A DNA stretch of 64,000 nucleotides, taken from NCBI RefSeq assembly GCF_026240015.1, contig NZ_JAPIUX010000001.1, positions 124,001 through 188,000 of the forward strand, given 5' to 3'. The notes under the pieces were generated by a model, which ran no database searches, was not told where the DNA came from, and was given only the letters and a program-made list of their open reading frames with translations. The stretch's first letter is position 1. Each line of letters opens with the position of its first letter. The position numbers were made by a program, and so were the translations under genes. Origin of the DNA: Acetobacter farinalis (lineage in GTDB: Bacteria > Pseudomonadota > Alphaproteobacteria > Acetobacterales > Acetobacteraceae). Below, one piece after another: positions 52,059-59,537 of the stretch.

Positions 52059-54083
52059 TCATACATCCAGCAGTTCACCAACAGACTGGGCATGTTCCTG
52101 AATAAAGGCAAAGCGGAGTTCCGGCTTGCGGCCCATCAGGCTTTCCACCATCTCCCGTGTGGCCAGACGGTCTTCCGGCAGGGCCACCACGCGCAGCAGG
52201 GTGCGGTGCCTGGGGTCCATGGTGGTTTCTTTCAGGTCCGCCGGGGGCATTTCCCCCAGACCTTTAAAGCGGGAGACATCAATCTTGCCACGCGCCTTGA
52301 AGGCCGTTTTCATTTTGCGGTCGCGGTCCGCATCATCCATCGCGTAGACGGAATGTGCGCCCTGCGTCAGCCGGTAAAGCGGCGGCTGGGCCAGATAAAG
52401 CCGCCCGTTGCGGATGAGGTCGGGCAGTTCACGGTAGAAGAATGTCATGAGCAGGGAGGCGATGTGCGCGCCATCCACGTCTGCGTCGGTCATGATGATC
52501 ACACGCCCGTAGCGCAGCTTGCTCAGGTCAAACCGGTCTCCCGAGCCGCAGCCGAGCGCTTCGATCAGATCCCGCAGCTCCTGATTGGCGCGGAGTTTTT
52601 CCGTGGTGGCGCTGGCCACGTTCAGAATTTTCCCGCGCAGGGGCAGCACGGCCTGTGTTTCCCGGTTACGGGCCTGCTTGGCGGAGCCACCGGCGGAATC
52701 ACCTTCCACCAGAAAGATTTCAGTTTCTTCCGCCCGTTCCCGCGTGCAGTCCGTCAGCTTGCCGGGCAGGCGCAGGCGGCGCGTGGCACTTTTGCGCAGT
52801 GTGTCTTTCTGCTCGCGGCGGCGCAGGCGTTCTTCTGCGCGCTCAATCACAAAGGCCAGCAGGGAATCGGCCTGTGGAGGGTTCTGGGCCAGCCAGTGGT
52901 CAAACCTGTCCCGCAGGGCGGTTTCCACCAGTTTGCTCGCCTCAGTGGAGGTCAGCTTTTCCTTGGTCTGGCCCTGAAACTGCGGGTCCCGGATAAAGGC
53001 GGAGAGCTTGGCGGCAATCATGCCCAGCACGTCTTCCGCCGTTACCGCGGCCGCTTTCTTGTTGGAACGCTGCTCGCCCCATGCCCGCAGGCCTTTGAGC
53101 AGGGCATTGCGGAAGCCTGCCTCATGCGTGCCGCCCTGGGGGGTGGGAATGGTGTTGCAGTAGGATGAGAGGGCCGAGGTGCCGCTTTCCAGAAAGGCGA
53201 CAGCCCATTCCACCCGGCCATTGTCCGTGCCATTGGCGGCGGGTGGCAGGCTGGCATCACCCGCCCAGAGCGGGGTGAGCAGCGGCGCATTCGGGCCGAG
53301 TTCGTCCGTCAGGCTGTCTGCCAGACCGCCGGGGAAATGCAGCACCGCTTCCGCCGGAGTTTCATCCCCCGCCTTGATCAGGGAGGGATCACAGGACCAG
53401 CGGATAGTGACGCCGCGGAACAGGAAAGCCTTGGAGCGGCACAGCTTATAGAGGCGGGACGGCACAAATACATGCGCCCCGAAAATCAGCGTGTCCGGCT
53501 GGAAGCTGATCTGGGTGCCGCGCCGGTTTTGTGTGGGGCCGACTTTTTCCAGCGCCGTGACGGGTTTGCCGCGTTCATAGGCCTGCCGCCAGATGGCGCG
53601 GTCACGCGCGATTTCAACATCCATGCGGGAAGACAGCGCATTCACCACGGAAGAGCCGACTCCGTGCAGGCCGCCTGATGTGGCGTAGGCCTTGCCCGAA
53701 AATTTTCCGCCCGCATGCAGGGTGGTGAGAATAACTTCCAGAGCGGAGCGATCGGGAAAGCGGGGATGCGCATCCACCGGGATGCCGCGCCCGTTATCCC
53801 GGATGGTCAGACGGTTTTCAGGGTCCAGCCGCACATCAATGGCCGTGGCATGACCGGCCACGGCTTCGTCCATCGCGTTATCCAGCACTTCGGCGGCGAG
53901 GTGGTGCAGGGCAGACTCATCCGTGCCGCCAATATACATGCCGGGGCGACGGCGAACGGGCTCAAGCCCTTCCAGAACCTCAATAGCACTTGCGTCATAC
54001 GCCTGAGGGCTGGTCTCGGCTGGAGTTGCGGACTTCCCCGCAGGCTTGCGGGCGGGCTGGGGCGCAGAAAACAGGTCGCTCAT
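52059..54083 (-). CDS. parE: DNA topoisomerase IV subunit B
   Basis: 674 residues. The GHKL ATPase has VRRRPGMYIGGTDESALHHLAAEVLDNAMDEA and GGLHGVGSSVVNALS. The TOPRIM domain has EIFLVEGDSAGGSAKQARNRETQAVLPLRGK and MTDADVDGAHIASLL. The length lacks the GyrB insert; PMYIGGTD-type and QTKEKL fit ParE. With ParC it decatenates replicated chromosomes. Confidence 0.93.
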   Translation of the reverse strand: MSDLFSAPQPARKPAGKSATPAETSPQAYDASAIEVLEGLEPVRRRPGMYIGGTDESALHHLAAEVLDNAMDEAVAGHATAIDVRLDPENRLTIRDNGRGIPVDAHPRFPDRSALEVILTTLHAGGKFSGKAYATSGGLHGVGSSVVNALSSRMDVEIARDRAIWRQAYERGKPVTALEKVGPTQNRRGTQISFQPDTLIFGAHVFVPSRLYKLCRSKAFLFRGVTIRWSCDPSLIKAGDETPAEAVLHFPGGLADSLTDELGPNAPLLTPLWAGDASLPPAANGTDNGRVEWAVAFLESGTSALSSYCNTIPTPQGGTHEAGFRNALLKGLRAWGEQRSNKKAAAVTAEDVLGMIAAKLSAFIRDPQFQGQTKEKLTSTEASKLVETALRDRFDHWLAQNPPQADSLLAFVIERAEERLRRREQKDTLRKSATRRLRLPGKLTDCTRERAEETEIFLVEGDSAGGSAKQARNRETQAVLPLRGKILNVASATTEKLRANQELRDLIEALGCGSGDRFDLSKLRYGRVIIMTDADVDGAHIASLLMTFFYRELPDLIRNGRLYLAQPPLYRLTQGAHSVYAMDDADRDRKMKTAFKARGKIDVSRFKGLGEMPPADLKETTMDPRHRTLLRVVALPEDRLATREMVESLMGRKPELRFAFIQEHAQSVGELLDV

Positions 54084-54188
54084 GGATTAGGTCTGTCCCG
54101 CTTTGTCGGTGATTCGTCAAGCAGGCCTGTCAGACGTGCGGCGGATGTTAGGCCTGAAACACGGAAACATCCGCCGCAAAGCATGGCC

Positions 54189-54722
54189 TCAGGCGCGGTG
54201 GGCTGTTTTGGCCTTCGTGGCGCGGCGGGAAGGGCGTGCCGGGCGGGAAGAAGCCGGAGCGGCGCAGGTTTCAAAGGACGCGGGCTGGGTGATGTCCTTG
54301 GCGTCCGTGTAGTTGGCCAGATCTTCGGCCTTTTCCAGCGCATTCACTTCATCAAACATGGCCAGACGCTGCATGCAGAAGATGGTGCCGGACTGGAGGC
54401 CTTTTTCAGACTGCACGTTGGCGAGCTGCGTGATGTAATCATCATGCTCACGCTGGGCGCTGCGGCCATAGGTGGTGCGGAAATAGGAGTTCAGCTTCTG
54501 TTCTTCATCCAGCAATGTGCTGCGGAACTTGCCGACAAACGCATTATAGCGGTCCTGCGCGTTGCAGGAGAGCGCTGTGACCATCAGCTCACTTTTCAGC
54601 GCCTGAATATTAAAGGCTTCATGCGCGGGGGAGTGGCCGCACGGGGTGGCGGCAAAGGTCACGGTGCTGTGCAGTACACCAAAGGCGACAGCACCGGCGG
54701 CAAGAAAGCGGGAAAAAGACAT
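54189..54722 (-). CDS. Secreted protein of unknown function
   Basis: 177 residues from an ATG with a strong GGAGGA site seven bases upstream. The signal peptide (about 1-24, ending TFA) is followed by a helical domain with four cysteines (TPCGHS, LSCNAQ, IFCMQR, FETCAA), suggesting disulfides in the periplasm, and a basic tail. It is close to parE on the same strand. I do not recognise the family. Confidence 0.75.
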   Translation of the reverse strand: MSFSRFLAAGAVAFGVLHSTVTFAATPCGHSPAHEAFNIQALKSELMVTALSCNAQDRYNAFVGKFRSTLLDEEQKLNSYFRTTYGRSAQREHDDYITQLANVQSEKGLQSGTIFCMQRLAMFDEVNALEKAEDLANYTDAKDITQPASFETCAAPASSRPARPSRRATKAKTAHRA

Positions 54723-55189
54723 GCGGGTCCTCCGATACATGCTGGAGCGGGCTTGCCTCTTCACATCAAGGTCTCCCCGACAGGCTCAGCGTATGAAACG
54801 GTTTCTACAAGGTTTGGTGAACGAAATAGCGTATTCAGCAGAGAAAGATAGAAGTATTTTTTCATACCGCGTCTCAGCATTTCAGCAGGCAGAATTCTCT
54901 TTTCGGGCAGGCCGGAACACAGGGATGACACAGTGCTTCTTTCCAGACCCCTAATTTCTGGCAAAATGATGTTTTCTTTGAGCAGAGGGCGGCCTGCTGG
55001 CAGGTAAAGTGTGGCTGCCGTGCAGGGCGGAGTAGCTTATCCCTCTTTCTTCCTTCTTCAGTATGTTCTAAAGGCAAAGGCGAATCATGCGGCACTGGTG
55101 AGAGATGGGCATAAGTTTGCCTGATTTACCCGCCATACGGTGCGCAGAAGGTTCATTGTATTTAATAAATATTGAAGCGGAGCTGTCGA
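54723..55189. other. Intergenic region without recognised gene
   Basis: About 470 bases between divergent genes. It is locally AT-rich at 54830-54870 and 55140-55172 (TTCATTGTATTTAATAAATATTG), a likely promoter for the downstream lipoprotein gene. I see no RNA gene or ORF with clear coding signs. Confidence 0.3.
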
Positions 55190-55729
55190 GTGCGCTTGCG
55201 AGGAATTGCCGTTCTGGCGCTAACTGGTGGTATGCTTGCCGGCTGTGCAACAACAGGTGGCCCAGTTCGGACCGGATCTCCCAACCCGTTCGGGTATATG
55301 AAGAAATCTGCGGTCTGCCAGACCACCCCTCTGAAAAAAGAGGCAGATGGAAGCCTGAGCACCACCATGACGGTGCGCTCGGATGATGGTCTGTGCGACC
55401 TGAAGGTCTCTCAGGACTCCGGGAAGGCCTATGCCTCCTTCGGTGTTTCTCCGGCTCCGGAACACGGTAAGACGTTCCTGTACAGCCTGGATGATGACAC
55501 ACATGTGAGCTACACCCCCACCATGGGATATGCCGGGCCGGATAGCTTCACAGCCATTCTGGTGCCTGGTCCGGGTGCAAAGCGCACAAACCTGAAGGTT
55601 ACGGTGCAGGTTGATGCCACAGGCGTTGTGCTGCCCAAGGCACCGGCTCCCGTGGTCAAGAAGGCTGAGCCCTCCAAGACCAAGAAAGCCACAACGACCC
55701 GCCGTCGTGCGGTCAGCCACAAGAAATAA
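55190..55729 (+). CDS. Lipoprotein with Ig-like domain, unknown function
   Basis: 179 residues from the GTG at 55190, with GGAG about ten bases upstream; a TTG at 55172 is less likely. The signal ends in LAGC (lipobox). The mature domain contains VSYTPTMGYAGPDSFTAILVPG, recalling cadherin-like/Big_9 Ig-type domains (YTPxxGxxGxDSF), then a Lys/Thr/Ala-rich basic tail (about 150-179). It is probably membrane-bound and exposed to the periplasm. A double hairpin follows. Confidence 0.75.
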   Translation: MRLRGIAVLALTGGMLAGCATTGGPVRTGSPNPFGYMKKSAVCQTTPLKKEADGSLSTTMTVRSDDGLCDLKVSQDSGKAYASFGVSPAPEHGKTFLYSLDDDTHVSYTPTMGYAGPDSFTAILVPGPGAKRTNLKVTVQVDATGVVLPKAPAPVVKKAEPSKTKKATTTRRRAVSHKK

Positions 55730-55742
55730 ATCTGTCACGCAA

Positions 55743-55839
55743 GGGCAGGGGCCGCTGCGGCGGTTGTCCTGCCCTCTGTGAGGCGGGTTGAAACAGAAAA
55801 CGCGCTGCCACCGGGCCTTCCGGTGCAGCGCGTTTTTTT
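55743..55839 (+). terminator. Double hairpin with T-run after the lipoprotein (likely bidirectional terminator)
   Basis: A first hairpin (GGGCAGG at 55743-55749 and CCTGCCC at 55768-55774) is followed by a long stem, CGCGCTG (55801-55807) pairing with CAGCGCG (55826-55832), extended by CACCGG/CCGGTG. An A-run precedes and seven T follow. The A-run also allows termination of the convergent Rrf2 gene. Confidence 0.85.
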
Positions 55840-55881
55840 ATGGGCCACCGGTCTTGCCGGTGGCTCCGTAAGCAGGCGGGC

Positions 55882-56331
55882 TTAAATTGAGAAGGAAATC
55901 GGCTCGCTCAATGGGCGCTTCAGGCCACTGTTCTCGGTTTTCTTCACCAGATCATCCAGCGTGGTTTTTTTCATCTGGGCGGTCAGGTCTTTGTCAAACT
56001 GCTTCCAGCATGGTTCGATGACCTTGCTGAACAGCGGGCCTTGCGGGCCGTCATCAACATTTGTGTCATCCTGCGTGACGGCATTGATAATATCGACCAG
56101 AGAAATATCCCGGCGGGGGCGGCCCAGCCGATAGCCGCCGCGCGGCCCGCGAATGCTCTCCAGCAGGCCGGTGCGGGACAGGGCCTGAAGCAGCGGTTCA
56201 ATCCCGCGCCGGGCCAGTGCAGACCGTTCGGCAATATCGGCAGCACTGACAGTGCCGGAGCGTCCTGCGTGAAAGGCCACGTCCAGCATGATAAGAACGG
56301 CTGTCATGGCTCTGTCCCGACGGAGGATCAT
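55882..56331 (-). CDS. Rrf2 family transcriptional regulator (candidate CymR-like)
   Basis: 149 residues. The N-terminal winged helix has the Rrf2 pattern (ADIAERSALARRGIEPLLQALSRTGLLESIRGPRGGYRLGRPRRDISLVDI). Only one cysteine is present (EPCWKQF), so the three-Cys [2Fe-2S] site of IscR is missing. It is divergent from cysK, suggesting a CymR-like role in cysteine control. The ATG at 56331 has AGGAAA upstream. Confidence 0.85.
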   Translation of the reverse strand: MILRRDRAMTAVLIMLDVAFHAGRSGTVSAADIAERSALARRGIEPLLQALSRTGLLESIRGPRGGYRLGRPRRDISLVDIINAVTQDDTNVDDGPQGPLFSKVIEPCWKQFDKDLTAQMKKTTLDDLVKKTENSGLKRPLSEPISFSI

Positions 56332-56411
56332 GATCTGGTTTCCTTTCACCTCAGAAAGAAGCAAATTTATTGTTAAACATAGGTTGTATGGAGATATAGC
56401 AGGCGTTCTTC

Positions 56412-56440
56412 TGTTTATCTACGCTGATAATTCGTATTAT
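56412..56440 (+). promoter_or_regulatory. Candidate cysK promoter with overlapping inverted repeat
   Basis: The perfect inverted repeat ATAATTCGTATTAT (56427-56440) overlaps TATTAT (56435-56440), a -10-like hexamer; a weak -35-like TGTTTA lies 17 bases upstream (56412-56417). The repeat is well placed to be an operator for the adjacent Rrf2 regulator. Confidence 0.45.
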
Positions 56441-56478
56441 AAAAGAGCCTGAAGAGAAGGCAAAGAAAAGGCGACTTC

Positions 56479-57465
56479 ATGACAGATCTGGAGAAAACCG
56501 GAGGCGGTTACGGTTTTGCAGCACCGCGCGGGAAAGTTTACGACTCGGTCCTCGGGGTTGTTGGTGGAACGCCGCTGGTCGCCCTGCCGCACCTCTCACA
56601 GGAGGAAGGCCTGAAAAGCCGCCTTCTGCTCAAGCTTGAATTCTTCAACCCGCTGGGTTCGGTGAAGGACCGTATTGGCGCGGCCATGGTGCTGCAGGCG
56701 GAGCGGGAGGGGCGTATTACGCCGGGCCGCACAGTGCTGGTGGAGCCGACATCCGGCAATACAGGCATCTCTCTGGGTTTTGTGGCTGCGGCACGCGGCT
56801 ACCGCCTGATTGTCACCATGCCGGAGGGTGCCTCCATCGAGCGGCGGCGGATGCTCCGGCTGATGGATGTGCAGGTTGAGCTGACACCAGCGCGCCTGGG
56901 TATGGCCGGGGCTATTGCCCGCGCGGGCGAGATTATTCAGGAAACACCGGATGCCTGGATGCCGGACCAGTTTGATAACCCTGCCAACCCGGCAGTGCAT
57001 GCCGCCACGACCGCGGAAGAAATCTGGGTGGATACCAGCGGCACGGTGGACATCGTGATTGCCGGTGTTGGCACGGGTGGCACGGCTACGGGCATTGCAG
57101 AGGCGCTGAAGCCGCGCCGCAAGGGGTTACAGGTGTTCGGGGTGGAGCCTACCGAAAGTGCCATTCTGAATGGGGATGAACCTGGCCCGCACGGGATTCA
57201 GGGTATTGGCCCCGGCTTCTGCCCGGCGACACTCAATACAAAATTGCTGGATGGCGTGCTGACTGTTTCTGAACGGGAAGCCATTGCGGCGGCCCGCCGC
57301 TGTGCGCGGCTGGACGGTATTCCGGTTGGGATTTCTTCGGGGGCCGCGCTGCATGCGGCCATTCAGGTGGCGAAAAAGCCAACCTCTGAAGGCAAGACGA
57401 TTGTCGCGATCGCACCCTCTTTTGCGGAACGCTATCTCTCGACCTCCTTGTTCTCCGGGCTGTAA
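56479..57465 (+). CDS. cysK: Cysteine synthase A
   Basis: 328 residues. PLP lysine Lys63 (NPLGSVKDRIG), TSGNTG (91-96), the GTGGTATG-like phosphate loop and QGIGPGFCP are present. It joins O-acetylserine with sulfide to give cysteine in the cytosol. It is divergent from the Rrf2 regulator and ends before a terminator. CysM is less likely given the length and motifs. Confidence 0.93.
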   Translation: MTDLEKTGGGYGFAAPRGKVYDSVLGVVGGTPLVALPHLSQEEGLKSRLLLKLEFFNPLGSVKDRIGAAMVLQAEREGRITPGRTVLVEPTSGNTGISLGFVAAARGYRLIVTMPEGASIERRRMLRLMDVQVELTPARLGMAGAIARAGEIIQETPDAWMPDQFDNPANPAVHAATTAEEIWVDTSGTVDIVIAGVGTGGTATGIAEALKPRRKGLQVFGVEPTESAILNGDEPGPHGIQGIGPGFCPATLNTKLLDGVLTVSEREAIAAARRCARLDGIPVGISSGAALHAAIQVAKKPTSEGKTIVAIAPSFAERYLSTSLFSGL

Positions 57466-57566
57466 GGCGCACCCGGAGCGGGAGGGTGATGTCCTCCCCG
57501 TTCTGGAAAGCCTGTTACCGGGTGCCAGACTGGGGCTCGGGGCCGGGCTGATAAGGGGTCGCAGCA

Positions 57567-57609
57567 CAAAAAACGCTGCTCTGGTGGAAAACCGGAGCAG
57601 CGTTTTTTT
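57567..57609 (+). terminator. Rho-independent terminator after cysK
   Basis: CGCTGCTC (57574-57581) pairs with GAGCAGCG (57595-57602), extended by A-run and T-run pairing, with seven T after the stem. The A-run side may serve the convergent OmpA-like gene. Confidence 0.88.
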
Positions 57610-57659
57610 ATGTGAAGAACAGACGCAAGAAGCAGCAGAGGCCCGGAGGGCGTGCCGGG

Positions 57660-58811
57660 TCAGCGGAAGAGAATTTCCACCCGACGATTCTGCGGTTCCT
57701 TGGTGTTGGGGCCGGTTTTAACCAGCGGATTCGCTTCACCATAGCCGTGAATATCGATGGTGGAGCCGGGCACGCCATCACGCACCAGTTCAGCCTTCAC
57801 GATTTCCGCACGGCGCAGGGAGAGCTTCAGGTTGTAGGCCTCCCCACGCTTCTGGCCGGGGAATGCGGATGAGTTATCCGTATAGCCGGAAACGGTAATG
57901 CGCGTGAGGCTGGTATGGGCACTGGCCTGAGCCGCCACGGCTACGATGGACCGGGCGCGGGAGGTCAGGGAGGATTTATCCCAGTCAAAGAACACCAGAT
58001 AGCTGCGGGCCGGCTGCGGGGCCGGAGCCGCGATGGGCTCTGCGGCTGGCGGCGGCGGCGGGGGAGCCGGATTGAACTCATACCGCAGGCCCAGCATCAG
58101 GGAGTGGTTGAAATCTGTCTTGGTGTCCCGGTTGCCGGTGGCAAAGCTATAGGGCTTGGACTGATTCGCACCGCCAATGGTGCCCCATGCGGAAGAGCTG
58201 TGGGACTGCGGGCCGAGCATCGTCCAGAAGCGGTATTCCGCCGTGGCGGAAAGCCCCACAACCCACGGCATGGGGAAGGAGAGGCCAAAGATGCCCTGAT
58301 AGGCAAAATTGCCAAACGTGCCGCCTACATGCTGGGACAACTGGTTGCCCGGAGCCGTGATGGAGGTGTTCATGGCTGTCCAGCCATAGCCCACGCCTGC
58401 GCCGAAATAGGGGAACAGCCAGGGCTTGCCGATATCCATATCAAACAGGGCATTGGCCATCACGCCGTAGGTCTGGCGGCGGCCATCAGCCTTGCTGGTG
58501 AGGGAGTTGGTTACAAACCGCTGGTAGGTCTGATTTCGGTAGTCGCCCTCAATCTCAACGCGGAAGCCATTGCCCAGACCATAGCCGAGAGAGCCGATTC
58601 CGGTAGCGCCCGTGCGCCAGCGGTCCCGCCCATCAGGGAACATGTTGGACGTGCGTACACGTTGGTCCTGATTGAAGGAGGCTCCTCCTTCGCCGGCAAT
58701 GTACAGGCCTTGAACGGGCTGAGCCATGGCTGGAGCAGCAAACAGCAGAAAACCTGTGACAAACGGCGCAGAAAGCAGTGATTGCGCGAGGAGGCCTTGG
58801 CGCAGCTTCAT
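57660..58811 (-). CDS. OmpA family outer-membrane protein
   Basis: 383 residues. A signal peptide (about 1-30) precedes an N-terminal beta-barrel (about 31-260) with an OMP_b-brl-like GLYIAGEGGASFNQD start, a Pro-rich hinge (PPPPPPAAEP) and an OmpA C-terminal domain. That domain has FFDWDKSSLT, VSGYTDNSS and the arginine in NRRVEILF for peptidoglycan binding. It anchors the outer membrane to the cell wall. The ATG at 58811 is preferred. A perfect CRP-type palindrome lies about 170 bases upstream. Confidence 0.88.
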   Translation of the reverse strand: MKLRQGLLAQSLLSAPFVTGFLLFAAPAMAQPVQGLYIAGEGGASFNQDQRVRTSNMFPDGRDRWRTGATGIGSLGYGLGNGFRVEIEGDYRNQTYQRFVTNSLTSKADGRRQTYGVMANALFDMDIGKPWLFPYFGAGVGYGWTAMNTSITAPGNQLSQHVGGTFGNFAYQGIFGLSFPMPWVVGLSATAEYRFWTMLGPQSHSSSAWGTIGGANQSKPYSFATGNRDTKTDFNHSLMLGLRYEFNPAPPPPPPAAEPIAAPAPQPARSYLVFFDWDKSSLTSRARSIVAVAAQASAHTSLTRITVSGYTDNSSAFPGQKRGEAYNLKLSLRRAEIVKAELVRDGVPGSTIDIHGYGEANPLVKTGPNTKEPQNRRVEILFR

Positions 58812-58979
58812 GTTCTTCTCCCTGCTGTGGCACTGTTTCCGCAGTGGCCGGGCATTGTGATCTTGGTGCACGAGGCACATATGCCTGCCTTCTTTGCTGT
58901 AAAGTGGCCTTGGGTGCAACAGCTTGTGGAAACTGTTTTTAACAACAGCCCCGTTTTATGTGTAATCGGAGCCAGTGGC

Positions 58980-58997
58980 GTGTGACATAAGTCACAC
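58980..58997. promoter_or_regulatory. Perfect CRP/FNR-type palindrome
   Basis: GTGTGACATAAGTCACAC is an exact 18-base palindromic pair around ATAA, and contains TGTGA-N6-TCACA, the CRP consensus spacing. It lies about 170 bases upstream of the OmpA-like gene ATG and may control it; the regulator is inferred. Confidence 0.55.
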
Positions 58998-59057
58998 ATC
59001 TTCAGAAGGTTGCCTGAAAAGCAGGGCGTGATGAACTAATAATAGGATTTTGTGGCG

Positions 59058-59090
59058 GAAAAGGCCGCCGGAGAGCCCGGAGGCGGCCTG
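59058..59090 (-). terminator. Terminator for the topA-rnr-S41-DUF1491 run
   Basis: GGCCGCC (59063-59069) and GGCGGCC (59082-59088) form a seven-base stem; on the minus strand a short TTTT follows. It lies about 95 bases after the DUF1491 stop. The T-run is short, so termination may be partial. Confidence 0.6.
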
Positions 59091-59182
59091 AACGGACCAT
59101 AACACCTCTGCATTTCAGTGCAAAAAAATGTCAGGCAGGCGGAGTGGACAGGGCAGTTTTTTCTGGCAGCCTCTAGCTCTTA

Positions 59183-59521
59183 TCAGACCAGCGTTGCTTC
59201 AAACGGAGGTCTGAAATCCGGCGCTTCTACTTCCAGAACCCATAAATCCGGGTCGTAGCGGATCTGCCGGTCAAGAAACATCTGTGTGTCTTCCGGCGTA
59301 AGGGGATGCTCCCCGGAAGCCTTCAGCCATGCGGGTTCACCTTCCGCTGTGCGGGTCTGGCTGAGAAGGACCGCGGTGCCATCCCGCCCAAGCAGAACAA
59401 CCAGAATGCCCCCGGCATCGGCATCTCCGCGCCGCAGCATCATGGCGGAGCGGCCATCCTGCCCGCACTGGCGGAGGAGTGCGCGGGCCACAAGCTCTGA
59501 ACGCAGGCGCGGGGGTGTCAT
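59183..59521 (-). CDS. DUF1491 family protein
   Basis: 112 residues. It fits DUF1491: RLRSELVARALLRQCGQDGRSAMMLRRGDADAGGILVVLL, then FLDRQIRYDPDLWVLEVE. The family's function is unknown. The ATG at 59521 gives the usual length; an ATG at 59572 would overlap the protease gene. It is last of the minus-strand run. Confidence 0.8.
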   Translation of the reverse strand: MTPPRLRSELVARALLRQCGQDGRSAMMLRRGDADAGGILVVLLGRDGTAVLLSQTRTAEGEPAWLKASGEHPLTPEDTQMFLDRQIRYDPDLWVLEVEAPDFRPPFEATLV

Positions 59522-59537
59522 CGGGTGTATGTGGCCA

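Larger units (their letters stand above)
58812..59182. other. Intergenic region with palindrome and terminator
   Basis: About 370 bases between the OmpA-like gene and the DUF1491 gene, both on the minus strand. It holds the CRP-type palindrome (58980-58997) and the hairpin at 59063-59088, given as separate entries. I see no gene. Confidence 0.4.
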
